This document shows, piece after piece, positions 43,967 to 52,500 of a stretch of DNA of 64,000 nt (position 1 is its first letter; each line of letters opens with the position of its first letter). The position numbers and the translations under genes were made by a program. The stretch is from Roseiarcus sp963813555 (lineage in GTDB: Bacteria; Pseudomonadota; Alphaproteobacteria; Rhizobiales; Beijerinckiaceae), in NCBI GenBank assembly GCA_963813555.1, contig CAWEZX010000009.1:367757-431756 (forward strand), read 5' to 3'. The notes under the pieces are model-generated. The model was not told the DNA's origin. It was given only the letters and a program-made list of their open reading frames with translations, and did no database searches.

Positions 43967-44856
43967 CCCTTGATTCCCGCCGACAGCATGATGGCCTGCG
44001 TCACCCGGCGCTGAAAAATGAGGTACACAAGAGCAACCGGCAGCGCCGCGACCATGGCGACCGCGAGATCGCGCGCATATTGGACGCCGAAGGCGTCGTG
44101 AACCTGCGTTATCCCGACGGTGATGTTCATTCGGTCCTCCGCATTCACGGCGACAAAGGGCCATAAGAAAAGGTTCCATGCGGCGATGAAGGTGATGATC
44201 GCCAAGGCGGTGGTGACGCCCCAGTTCATCGGCAAATAGATGCGGAACAGAAGCTGGAATTCATTTGCGCCGTCGATCATCGCAGCTTCGCGAAAGTCCT
44301 TCGGCACCGAATCGAAAAACTGCTTGTAAATAATGACCGTGACCGGCGCGATAAGCTGCGGCAGGACGACGCCGGGCAGCGTGTTGATGAGGCCGAACTG
44401 GTTGATCAAAATGAAATGATTGACGGTCAAAGCCGGGATCGGGACCATGAAGCTCGCCAGAATCATCCACCAGAAGAGGCGCCGACCGGGAAATCTCAGT
44501 TGCGAGATCGCGTAGCCGGCGGCCGCGGCCGTCACGACGACGAGAAGCGTGACCGCCGCCGAGGTGATGAGCGAATTGACGTACCAGATGCCGATCTTCG
44601 TCTCCAGCAGGACGTGAACGTAGTTCTGGAAGGTGAAATGCTCCGGCCAAAGCTGCACCTCCGGACGCACGACCTCGTTCTCCGGCTTGAAGGTCGTCAC
44701 AAGCCCCCAGTAGAGCGGGAACGCCCATAGCGCCGCGCCCGCGACGGTCGCCGTCGTGATAACGAGCCCGACGAGATCGAGATGGCGGAGACGGGCGAGC
44801 CGGCGAGCGCGCGACAGAGCGAAGACCTCAGCGCCAGTCTCGGCTGACGCGCTCAC
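43963..44856 (-). CDS. Sugar ABC transporter permease (MalG type)
   Basis: A 297-residue inner-membrane protein with six helices and an N-terminal cytoplasmic tail. The EAA loop is FREAAMIDGANEFQLLFRIY near residue 200. It overlaps the MalF-type gene before it and the ATPase gene after it by four bases each (ATGA), so the three are translated together. The sequence is undamaged, unlike the MalG remnant at 38747. Confidence 0.92.
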   Translation of the reverse strand: MSASAETGAEVFALSRARRLARLRHLDLVGLVITTATVAGAALWAFPLYWGLVTTFKPENEVVRPEVQLWPEHFTFQNYVHVLLETKIGIWYVNSLITSAAVTLLVVVTAAAAGYAISQLRFPGRRLFWWMILASFMVPIPALTVNHFILINQFGLINTLPGVVLPQLIAPVTVIIYKQFFDSVPKDFREAAMIDGANEFQLLFRIYLPMNWGVTTALAIITFIAAWNLFLWPFVAVNAEDRMNITVGITQVHDAFGVQYARDLAVAMVAALPVALVYLIFQRRVTQAIMLSAGIKG

Positions 44857-45752
44857 CTGTCGCCTCGCGCGCGCAAGAGTTGAAACTGCAGCACCGACAG
44901 CGCCGCGATAGGCACAAAGAGGACCATCGACGCGGCTGCCGCGAGTCCGCCCTTATTCATCTGAAAGGCTTGCTTGAGGATGTACTGCACCATCACGATG
45001 GTTGCGTCGATCCTGCCGCCCTGCGCGAAGAGATAAACCTGATCGAAAATCTTGAGCTGCAGGATCAATTGGATCGTGAACACGAGCACGGTAACCGGCC
45101 AGATCAGCGGCCAGGTGATGCGTCTAAATTGCGTCCAGCGATCCGCCCCGTCGAGCTCCGCCGCCTCGTAGATCTCGCTGGAAATGTTGCGTAGGCCTGC
45201 GATGAACAGAAGGACGTTGAAACCGATGAGCCACCAGATCGTCACGACGGCGACCGCCGGCATGAACAGCGGGATCGTCCGGAAGATCGAGAGACGCTGT
45301 CCGTCGTTGAAGAGTTGGACAACGTGCTGCGCGATGCCAAAATCCTTGTCGCACATCCATTGCCAGATTCTGAAGACGACAGACACCGGCAGGACGTAGG
45401 GCAGGAAGAAAGCGGCGAGCACGACGCTTTGCAGCCAACCCTTGAGACGGTTCACCCCGAGCGCAACCAGGAGACCAATGAGGGTGCTCGGGATGACCGA
45501 GAGGATAACGAAATAGAGGGTGTTCCAGATCGCGACCGAGAACAGACGGTCCGAGGCCAAGCGGAAATAATTATCGAAACCGACCCACTTTCCGGGCCCG
45601 ATCAACGGCGCGTTAGTCAGGCTGAGCTGCGCCATCTTGATCGTTGGATAGATGAACAGCACGCCATAGGTGACGACAAACGGCGCCATCAACATGGATG
45701 CGGCAAGGATCTCGCTGCGTTTGCTCCTTAGCATCGCCTTGACGGTCTCCAC
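44853..45752 (-). CDS. Sugar ABC transporter permease (MalF type)
   Basis: A 299-residue inner-membrane protein with six helices. The EAA loop EIYEAAELDGADRWTQFRRI lies near residue 200. It is the first of three coupled genes (MalF, MalG, ATPase types), about 63 bases after the remains of the binding-protein gene. Family members import disaccharides and oligosaccharides; the arabinoside hydrolases around it suggest arabino-oligosaccharides. Confidence 0.92.
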   Translation of the reverse strand: METVKAMLRSKRSEILAASMLMAPFVVTYGVLFIYPTIKMAQLSLTNAPLIGPGKWVGFDNYFRLASDRLFSVAIWNTLYFVILSVIPSTLIGLLVALGVNRLKGWLQSVVLAAFFLPYVLPVSVVFRIWQWMCDKDFGIAQHVVQLFNDGQRLSIFRTIPLFMPAVAVVTIWWLIGFNVLLFIAGLRNISSEIYEAAELDGADRWTQFRRITWPLIWPVTVLVFTIQLILQLKIFDQVYLFAQGGRIDATIVMVQYILKQAFQMNKGGLAAAASMVLFVPIAALSVLQFQLLRARGDR

Positions 45753-45815
45753 CCCGCGCTTGAAACGCCGCCGGCCGGCATTTGGGTCCGACCGGCGTCA
45801 CGCGCGGCGTCAAGC

Positions 45816-46201
45816 TTACTTGGCTTGGCCCTGGAGATCATCCCGCATCTGTTTCGCGGCGTCAGCCGGCGCCATCTCGCCGTTCATTGCCGGCATCACG
45901 TAATTGCCGGCCGCATCGTAGACGGGCGAGGCGACGCCGGCGAGCACGGACACCGGATCAAACACCGCGGTTTTGGCAAGCGAAACGTAGTCGGAGTTTG
46001 GTTTCAGCGCTTTGAACGCAGCGCTTTCCTGCACCGGCAGATAGGCTGGCACATGCCCGCCGCTCGCCCATTCGAGCGAGTGCTCGTTGAACCAATGGAC
46101 GGCGTCGAGCACCAGCTTCCGTTTGGCCGGATCAACCGGATTGCGGCGCCGACTGTCAACGCGGCGCTCGCCAGGGTCGCGTACAAGAGCTTGCGGATCA
46201 T
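45816..46201 (-). pseudogene. Sugar-binding protein of the ABC transporter, middle deleted
   Basis: The gene starts well: GGGAGGAGG before ATG 46201 and a signal peptide MIRKLLYATLASAALTVGAA. It then jumps, in another frame, to a C-terminus (NPVDPAKRKLVLDAVHWFNE, then SVLAGVASPVYDAAGNYVMP and a DAAKQMRDDLQGQAK end) typical of solute-binding proteins. About 270 residues of the two lobes are missing. Without this protein the transporter that follows should not take up sugar. Confidence 0.8.
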
Positions 46202-46519
46202 CTCGACCTCCTCCCAAAAATGGTCCGGCGGCTTCCCCGCGTCCGCAGGCGCTTGGTTCCGGAATCTGCGCCTTCGGGAAGCCTTAGGGGGATGGTAGCG
46301 AGGAAAGCGCGGGGCGCCAAGGAGTTTCAATCAGCAAATTCGATACAGAGCGCATGGAACAGTTTGCGAAAGGCGATTAAGAAGCCTTCGCTCAACTGAC
46401 GTTTCTTCCAGGTTTTTGTTGGTACAAGGTCGCCTCGGACTGTATCTAGGCGCAACTTGACGCGATAGGAAGAAGCAGGTCCAATATATCTGATTTCTTG
46501 ATATTGAGTGGGAGGAAAA
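46202..46519. other. Divergent promoter region of binding-protein and GH51 genes
   Basis: About 320 bases, moderately A+T-rich in the right half, between two divergent sugar-use genes. It contains the dyad at 46482-46506 and the ribosome site of GH51. A minus-strand open frame of 71 codons crosses into GH51 but lacks a ribosome site and protein-like features. Confidence 0.5.
46482..46506. promoter_or_regulatory. Dyad before the GH51 gene
   Basis: CAATAT (46482-46487) and ATATTG (46501-46506) form an exact inverted repeat with a 13-base centre, 14 bases before the GH51 start codon. It covers the place where a repressor would block transcription or ribosome access. No regulator can be assigned. 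Confidence 0.35.
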
Positions 46520-47265
46520 ATGCGCGCCTCGGTCATCGCCAATCGGGACTACCGGATCGCGAAAATCGACGACCGCCTGTATGGCGCCTTTCTCGAGCAC
46601 CTGGGACGGGCGATCTACACCGGCATCTACGAGCCGGATCATAAAAGCGCCGACGCCAACGGGATGCGCAAGGACGTCATCGAACTGGTTCGCGAACTCA
46701 AGGTCCCGATCGTTCGCTATCCAGGCGGCAATTTCGTCTCGGCCTACAATTGGGAAGACGGGGTTGGCCCGCGCGAGAAGCGGCCGACGCGACTCGACCT
46801 GGCGTGGCACACGTCCGAGTCCAACCAGGTCGGCGTGCACGAGTTCGCTCAATGGTGCCAGTCCGCGGGTACTGAGATGATGCTGGCCATCAATCTCGGT
46901 TCGCGTGGACTCGATCACGCGCGCAATTTTGTTGAGTATGTGAACGGCCCGACTGGCAGCGCATGGGCCGACCTGCGCAAGGCGCATGGACGCGCCGAAC
47001 CGTTCGGCGTCAAGCACTGGTGTCTCGGCAACGAGATGGACGGGCCGTGGCAGGTCGGCCACAAGACCGCCGACGAATATGGCCGCCTCGCCAACGAGGT
47101 GGCGAAGACGCTCCGCGCCTTCGATCGCTCGCTTGAACTGATCGTCTGTGGCTCGTCAAACGCCGATATGAAGACCTATCCCGAGTGGGAGCGCATCGTC
47201 CTCGAGCACACCTACGATGCGGTCGATCACATCTCGCTGCACATGTATTTCGCCAATCGAGCTAA
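46520..47265 (+). pseudogene. GH51 alpha-L-arabinofuranosidase, 5' part (split by IS)
   Basis: The N-terminal half of a family GH51 arabinofuranosidase: YGAFLEHLGRAIYTGIYEP at the start, YPGGNFVSAYNWEDGVGP, and the acid/base Glu in CLGNEMDGPWQVGHKT near residue 171. The ATG at 46520 follows GGGAGGA. The frame meets the IS5-type element right after ISLHMYFANRA and ends 13 codons inside it. Intact enzymes are about 500 residues and remove arabinose side chains from arabinan or arabinoxylan oligosaccharides in the cytoplasm. Confidence 0.9.
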
Positions 47266-48203
47266 GAGCCTGTCCGGGAACATATTGAATCGTCGGAATC
47301 ATTTGTGATTCAAGGGAAGCGGCCTGATTCGATTTGGGGGGCCGCCGATGTGGACGAGCAAGAATCGCAGACGCTATGACCGGAGCCGATTGCGCTATCC
47401 GAGCGATCTGAGGGACGAGGAATGGGCGCTTGTCGAGCCGCTCATTCCGCCCGCCAAACGCGGCGGCAACCGGCGTCATGTCGTGGTGCGCGAGGTTGTC
47501 AACGGCCTGATGTATATCCTGAGCACCGGCTGTCAGTGGCGGGCGATCCCCACCGACCTGCCGCCGCGCTCGACGCTCTATGATTATTTCGATCTGTGGA
47601 GCTGGGATGGCACGCTCGACCGCATTCACGACGCGCTTTATGCGAAGTGCCGCCAAGCCGCCTCACGCGAGGCAAGCCCGAGCGCCGCGATCATCGACAG
47701 CCAGAGCGTCAAGAGCGCGGAAAAAGGGGGCCTGCGATCGATCCGGCGGGCTACGATGCAGGCAAGAAGATCAAGGGCAAGAAGCGGCACATCCTCGTCG
47801 ATACGCAGGGCCTGCTGATGCATGCCATCGTGCACGCCGCCGACGTCCAGGACCGCGACGGCGGCGCGCTGTTGATGGCGAGCTTGTTCGGCGCTTTTCC
47901 ATTCCTGATCAAGCTCTATGCCGACGGCGGCTATCAGGGGCCGGAGTTTAAGAGCGCGATGAAGCGGATTCTGGCCCGCGTCACCGTCGAGATCGTCAAG
48001 CGATCGGATCACGCCACAGGCTTCGTCGCGCTGCCAAAGCGCTGGATCGTTGAACGCACCTTCGCTTGGCTCGGCCGCTGCCGAAGACTGGTCAAGGACT
48101 GGGAATGCCTCAATCACAAGGCGCTCGCCTTCCTGCGCCTCGCCTCCATCCGCCTCATGCTGCGAAAACTATCCAATCCCGCATGATGTTCTCGGACAAA
48201 CTC
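47266..48203 (+). mobile_element. IS5-family insertion sequence (IS1031/IS427-like)
   Basis: A 938-bp element with 18-bp terminal inverted repeats: GAGCCTGTCCGGGAACAT at 47266-47283 and its partner ending GTTTGTCC-type at 48186-48203, with three mismatches. It is flanked by TAA on both sides (47263-47265 and 48204-48206), the three-base target duplication usual for this group. It carries one two-frame transposase gene and sits inside the GH51 gene. Precise removal at TAA would leave one extra A relative to the GH51 frame. Confidence 0.9.
47348..48186 (+). CDS. IS5-family transposase, two overlapping frames
   Basis: The first frame (to 47818) has RYPSDLRDEEWALVEPLIPP, QWRAIPTDLPPRSTLYDYF and IIDSQSVKSAEKGG with the first catalytic Asp. 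The second (from about 47596) continues AIDPAGYDAGKKIKGKKRH, the second Asp in LYADGGYQGPEF, and RWIVERTFAWLGRCRRL with the catalytic Glu. They join by a -1 shift at AAAAAGGGGG (47721-47730). Programmed -1 shifting is normal for many elements of this group, so the transposase may be active; a one-base loss is the alternative. Confidence 0.85.
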
Positions 48204-48976
48204 TAAAGAACGCCGCCGAATACCTCGCGCTGAACGCCAAGCTCGACGCCTATATCAACGCCATTGCCTCGACGATCGAATTTGTCCGCGCCACGAAGCG
48301 CAGCCGCAAGCGGGTGATGATCTCCTTCGACGAATGGAACGTCTGGTATCATTCCAACGTCCAGGATCGCGAGATCCTGGGCGGCGCCAAGGGCTGGCCG
48401 CATGCGCCGCGGCTGCTCGAGGACATCTACAATTTCGAGGACGCGCTCCAGGTCGGCTGCATCCTTAACACCTTCATCCGCCGTTCCGACGTCGTCAAGA
48501 TCGCCTGCATCGCCCAACTGGTGAACGTCATCGCCCCGATCATGGCCGAGCCTGGCGGCGCCGCGTGGCGGCAGACGATCTACTATCCCTATTTCTTCGC
48601 CTCCGTTTACGGGCGGGGCGAGGCGCTTCAGCTTAGCGTCAAGTCACCCGGATATGATTCGCAGGTCGCCGACAACGTTCCCTATCTCGACGTCGCCGGC
48701 GTTCACGACGAGGCGGGGCGACCGCTGACGTTTTTCGCCGTAAACCGGCATGCCAGCGAGACGCTCAACCTCGAACTCGACTTGCAAGGGTTCGCCAAGG
48801 CCAGGATTGCCGACCACCAAGTGATGACCAACGCCGACCTCGAAGCCGTCAATACCCTGAGCGCGCCTCTCGCGGTTGCGCCAAAGAAGGGGTCGGGCGC
48901 CGAGGTCAAGGATGGGCAACTGAGCGCGAGGCTGCCGCCTTATTCCTACCAGATGCTGCGCCTCGCCCGCGCGTAG
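48204..48976 (+). pseudogene. GH51 alpha-L-arabinofuranosidase, 3' part (split by IS)
   Basis: The C-terminal half resumes at NAAEYLALNAKLDAYINAIA. The nucleophile Glu is in SFDEWNVWYHSNVQ, followed by LEDIYNFEDALQVGCILNTF and the C-terminal beta domain ending SARLPPYSYQMLRLARA. It has no start of its own. The element separates the acid/base Glu (5' part) from the nucleophile (3' part), so neither half can be active. Confidence 0.9.
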
Positions 48977-49018
48977 AGCGCGCATTCTGAGCTAGAGGCG
49001 CCGTTCACCGACCTCGCG

Positions 49019-49047
49019 CCTCAAGGCGCCGCGAAGCGGCCTTGAGG
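49019..49047. repeat. GC-rich hairpin downstream of GH51
   Basis: CCTCAAGG and CCTTGAGG flank an inner CCGC-GAA-GCGG stem, giving a long stem with one small bulge, 43 bases after the GH51 stop. It may act as a terminator (no U-run) or be a REP-type element. Confidence 0.45.
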
Positions 49048-49102
49048 GACGCTCATTTGAAAGCAAGCAGCGCGACCCGCGCATGTTGGAACGTCCTTCG
49101 AG

Positions 49103-49124
49103 GCCATTTGCTGACGCAAATGGC
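49103..49124. repeat. Perfect 9-bp hairpin
   Basis: GCCATTTGC and GCAAATGGC pair perfectly around a four-base loop, with partial pairing beyond. It lies between the GH51 hairpin and the IS110 remnant and looks like a REP-type intergenic palindrome. Confidence 0.45.
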
Positions 49125-49147
49125 GCCTCAGCGACTGTGTTCGAGGT

Positions 49148-49325
49148 CAAGCGATTTCGCATCGCCATGGCCGTTGGTCCCGGAGGATGGCGTTGAGGAT
49201 CAAGAGGAGCTTATGGGCCGCGGCGATGGCGACGAGCATTTTGGGCTTGCCGGCGTCGAGGAGGCGCTGGCGGAAAGCTTTGAGGACCGGATTGTGACGG
49301 CAGGCGGCGAGGGCGGCGAGAGCCG
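49148..49325 (-). pseudogene. IS110-family transposase, C-terminal remnant
   Basis: About 58 codons on the minus strand read AACRHNPVLKAFRQRLLDAG, then KPKMLVAIAAAHKLLLILNA and end ILRDQRPW plus six residues. This matches the end of the Transposase_20 domain of IS110-type enzymes (conserved RHNPxL, AGKPxK and LLxILNA). Nothing upstream of about 49325 continues the protein, so only the tail remains. Confidence 0.75.
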
Positions 49326-49433
49326 GCGTCCCCCAGCCACCGCGTCTTCAGCTATATCAGAAGACGCCGAAACCAAGTTACAAGGATGAGGTCGGGCGGG
49401 AAGGCGGCTAGCCGGACTTCGCAGCCCACCGCC

Positions 49434-49493
49434 CGTTGCGGGAGAAGGCGCCGGCGCGGTCGCCCTCGCCCCTAACCCCTCTCCCGCAAGTGA
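49434..49493. repeat. REP-like palindrome
   Basis: TTGCGGGAGAAGG and CCTCTCCCGCAA form the arms of a roughly 60-base palindrome with a GC-rich centre, a pattern common between genes in Rhizobiales. It directly precedes the end of the oxoprolinase gene. Confidence 0.5.
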
Positions 49494-49501
49494 GTGGGGA
49501 A

Positions 49502-52500
49502 CTACGCCCTCCCCCACCCTCCTCCGGTCGGGGTCACGATCTCGATCGCTTCGCCCGCTTCGACCTTGGTCTCGGCGCAGCCGGGCAGGATTTCGATGCG
49601 GCCGTCGTTGCGGCGCACCGTGTTGCGGCCAAGTTCGCCTTCGCTCCCACCCATCATGCCCGGATTGGGGACGGCGCGATAGCCGCTGAGGATCGCCGCG
49701 CTCATCGGCTTCAAGAAGCGGATGCGCCTCAGCGTGCCGTCGCCCGCGCGCCATTGGCCCTGGCCGCCTGAGCCGCGGCGGATGTGGAAATCCTCAAGCA
49801 CCACCGGAAAGCGGCTCTCCAGCACCTCGGGGTCGGTGAGACGCGAATTGGTCATGTGCGTATGCACCGCCGCCGCGCCGTCGAAGTTCTGGCCGGCCGG
49901 CGCGCCGGAACATATGGTTTCGTAGTACTGATATGTGTCGTCGCCGAAGGTAAAATTGTTCATCGTGCCTTGCGCCGAGCCCAGCGCTCGAAGCGCGGCG
50001 AACAAGGTGTTGGTTACCGCCTGCGACACCTCGACATTGCCCGCCACCACGGCAGCCGGATATTTGGGCGACAGCATCGAGCCTTCGGGCACGATGATGC
50101 GGATCGGTCTCAGGCAGCCGGCGTTGATCGGGATGTCGTCGTCGACCATGACCCGAAACACGTAAAGGATCGCGGCGCGCGCCACCGGCTCGGGCGCGTT
50201 GAAATTCGACGCCTGCTGTGGCGACGTCCCGGTGAAATCGACTGTCGCCTCGCGCCTCTCTTTGTCGACGCTGATCTTGACCCTGATGACCGCGCCTTGA
50301 TCGGAAACGCTCTCTGCCTCGCCATTGGCGAGCCGATCGATCACTCGCCGCACGCTTTCGTCGGCATTGTCCTGAACGTGGCCCATATAGGCCTCGACCG
50401 TGTGAAGCGAAAACATCTCGACCATGCGCTTCAGTTCCCGCACACCCTTTTCGTTGGCCGCGATTTGCGCCTTGAGGTCGTTGACGTTCTGCAACGGATT
50501 GCGCGCCGGATAGGCGCCGCTCTTGAGGAGGTCATAGAGCTCGCGCTCGCGGAAACGGCCGCGGTCGACGAGCAGAAAATTGTCGATATAGACCCCCTCC
50601 TCCTGGATCGAGGTCGCCAGCGAACTCATCGATCCGGGGGCGGTTCCGCCAATATCGGCGTGATGGCCGCGCGAGGCGGCCCAGAACAGGATCGTCTTGG
50701 CCTCCTCGTCGAACACCGGCGTGCAGACGGTGATATCGGGCAGATGGGTGCCGCCGTTGTAAGGCGCGTTGAGGGCGAACACGTCGCCCGGGCGGATGCG
50801 CCCTTCATTGTCGCGAATGATCAATTCAACCGAGCGATCCATGGAGCCCAGATGCACCGGCATGTGCGGGGCGTTGGCGACGAGGCGCCCCTTGCGATCG
50901 AACAAGGCGCAGGAAAAGTCGAGCCGCTCCTTGATGTTGACCGAATAGGCGGTGTTCTGCAGCGTCACGCCCATCTGCTCGGCGATCGACATGAAAAGAT
51001 GGTTGAAGATTTCGAGCATGACCGGGTCGGCGTTGGCGCCGATCGCCCGACGGCGCGGCATCGGTTCAACACGGGTCATCAGCACATGGTTTTTCGGCGT
51101 GACCGCGGCGCGCCAGCCCTGTTCGACGACGATCGTCTGATGCGGCTCGATGATGAGCGCGGGCCCATCGACCTGAGCGCCGACCGAAAGCGCCTCGCGC
51201 AAAAAGACATTCGCCTTCCGCCAGCCCCCATGCGAAAAAAAGCGAGTCGCGCGAGTGGGAGCGGGCGGCAAGGTCGATGACGCATAGGATGTGGAGAGAC
51301 GCCCGTCTTTCGACGGGCCATAGGGCGTGGAGAGACGCCCGTCTTTCGACGGGCTATGGTGAGTCCGCTCGGCAAGCCGCCCCGCGCCGCCGATCGCCTC
51401 CACCGACACCGCCTCGATGGCGATCGCCTTGGCGCGATCGACGAAGCCGAAGCGGCTTTTGTGCGCGCGCTCGAACGCGCGCCGCATTGCGGCGGGCGTC
51501 GAGAGCGGAACCTCAATTGTCGTATCGGAGCCCGAATAGCGCAGCTGCGCGCGGCGACAGGCTTTGATCGCGTCGCGCGCGACCCCCTGCCCCTCGACCT
51601 CAGCGACCGCCGCGTCCGAGAGCTGATCGGCGATGGCGGCGACCCGAACGAGCGCGTCGATGCGAAGGGGCTCGTCGACCCCTTGCGCGCGTTGCGCGGT
51701 GATGTCAGCGAGTCCCATGCCATAGGCCGAGAGCAGCGATGACAACGGATGAATGAGGACGGTCGAAATCGCTAGCGCGTCGGCGACATCGCAGGCGTGC
51801 TGGCCGCCTGCGCCGCCGAAGCAATTGAGCGCGTAGCGCGTCACATCGTAGCCGCGTGCAACCGAAATCGTCTTGATCGCCTCAGCCATCTTGGCGACGG
51901 CGATGGCGAGAAATCCGTCGGCGACCGCCTCCGGCTCCCGCCCATCGCCGATATCGCGCGCCAGCGCCGCGAAAAGCTCGCGCACGATTTTATCGTCGAG
52001 CGGCTCGTCGCCGCGAGAGCCGAATACTTTGGGGAATAGATCGGGGATGAGCTTGCCGGTCATCAGGTTGGCGTCGGTGACCGTGAGCGGACCGCCGCGG
52101 CGATAAGCTGCGGGGCCGGGATCGGCGCCGGCGGAAGCCGGGCCGACGCGAAAGCGCGCGCCGTCGAAGGAGAGGATCGAGCCGCCTCCCGCGGCGACGG
52201 TATGGATCTTCATCATTGGCGCGCGCATGCGCACGCCTGCGACTTCGGTCTCGAAAGCGCGCTCGAACTCACCGTCAAAATGGGCGACGTCGGTCGAGGT
52301 GCCGCCCATGTCGAAGCCGATGACGCGCTTGAATCCAGCGCTGATCCCGGTGCGCGCCATCGCCACCACGCCGCCGGCGGGGCCCGACAGGATCGCGTCC
52401 TTGCCGGCGAACAAGCCCGCGGAGGTGAGGCCGCCCGACGACATCATGAACATGACGCGCGCACCCGTGCGCTCGATCTCCAAGTCACGCGACACTTGGC

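Noticed and set aside
46327..46542. A 71-codon minus-strand frame across the GH51 start
   Set aside because: No ribosome site, overlaps the well-supported start of GH51, and the region behaves as a divergent promoter.
47721..47730. IS5 transposase break as a mutation
   Set aside because: The A5G5 run and the overlap of the two frames fit programmed -1 frameshifting known for related elements, so I do not call this gene broken.
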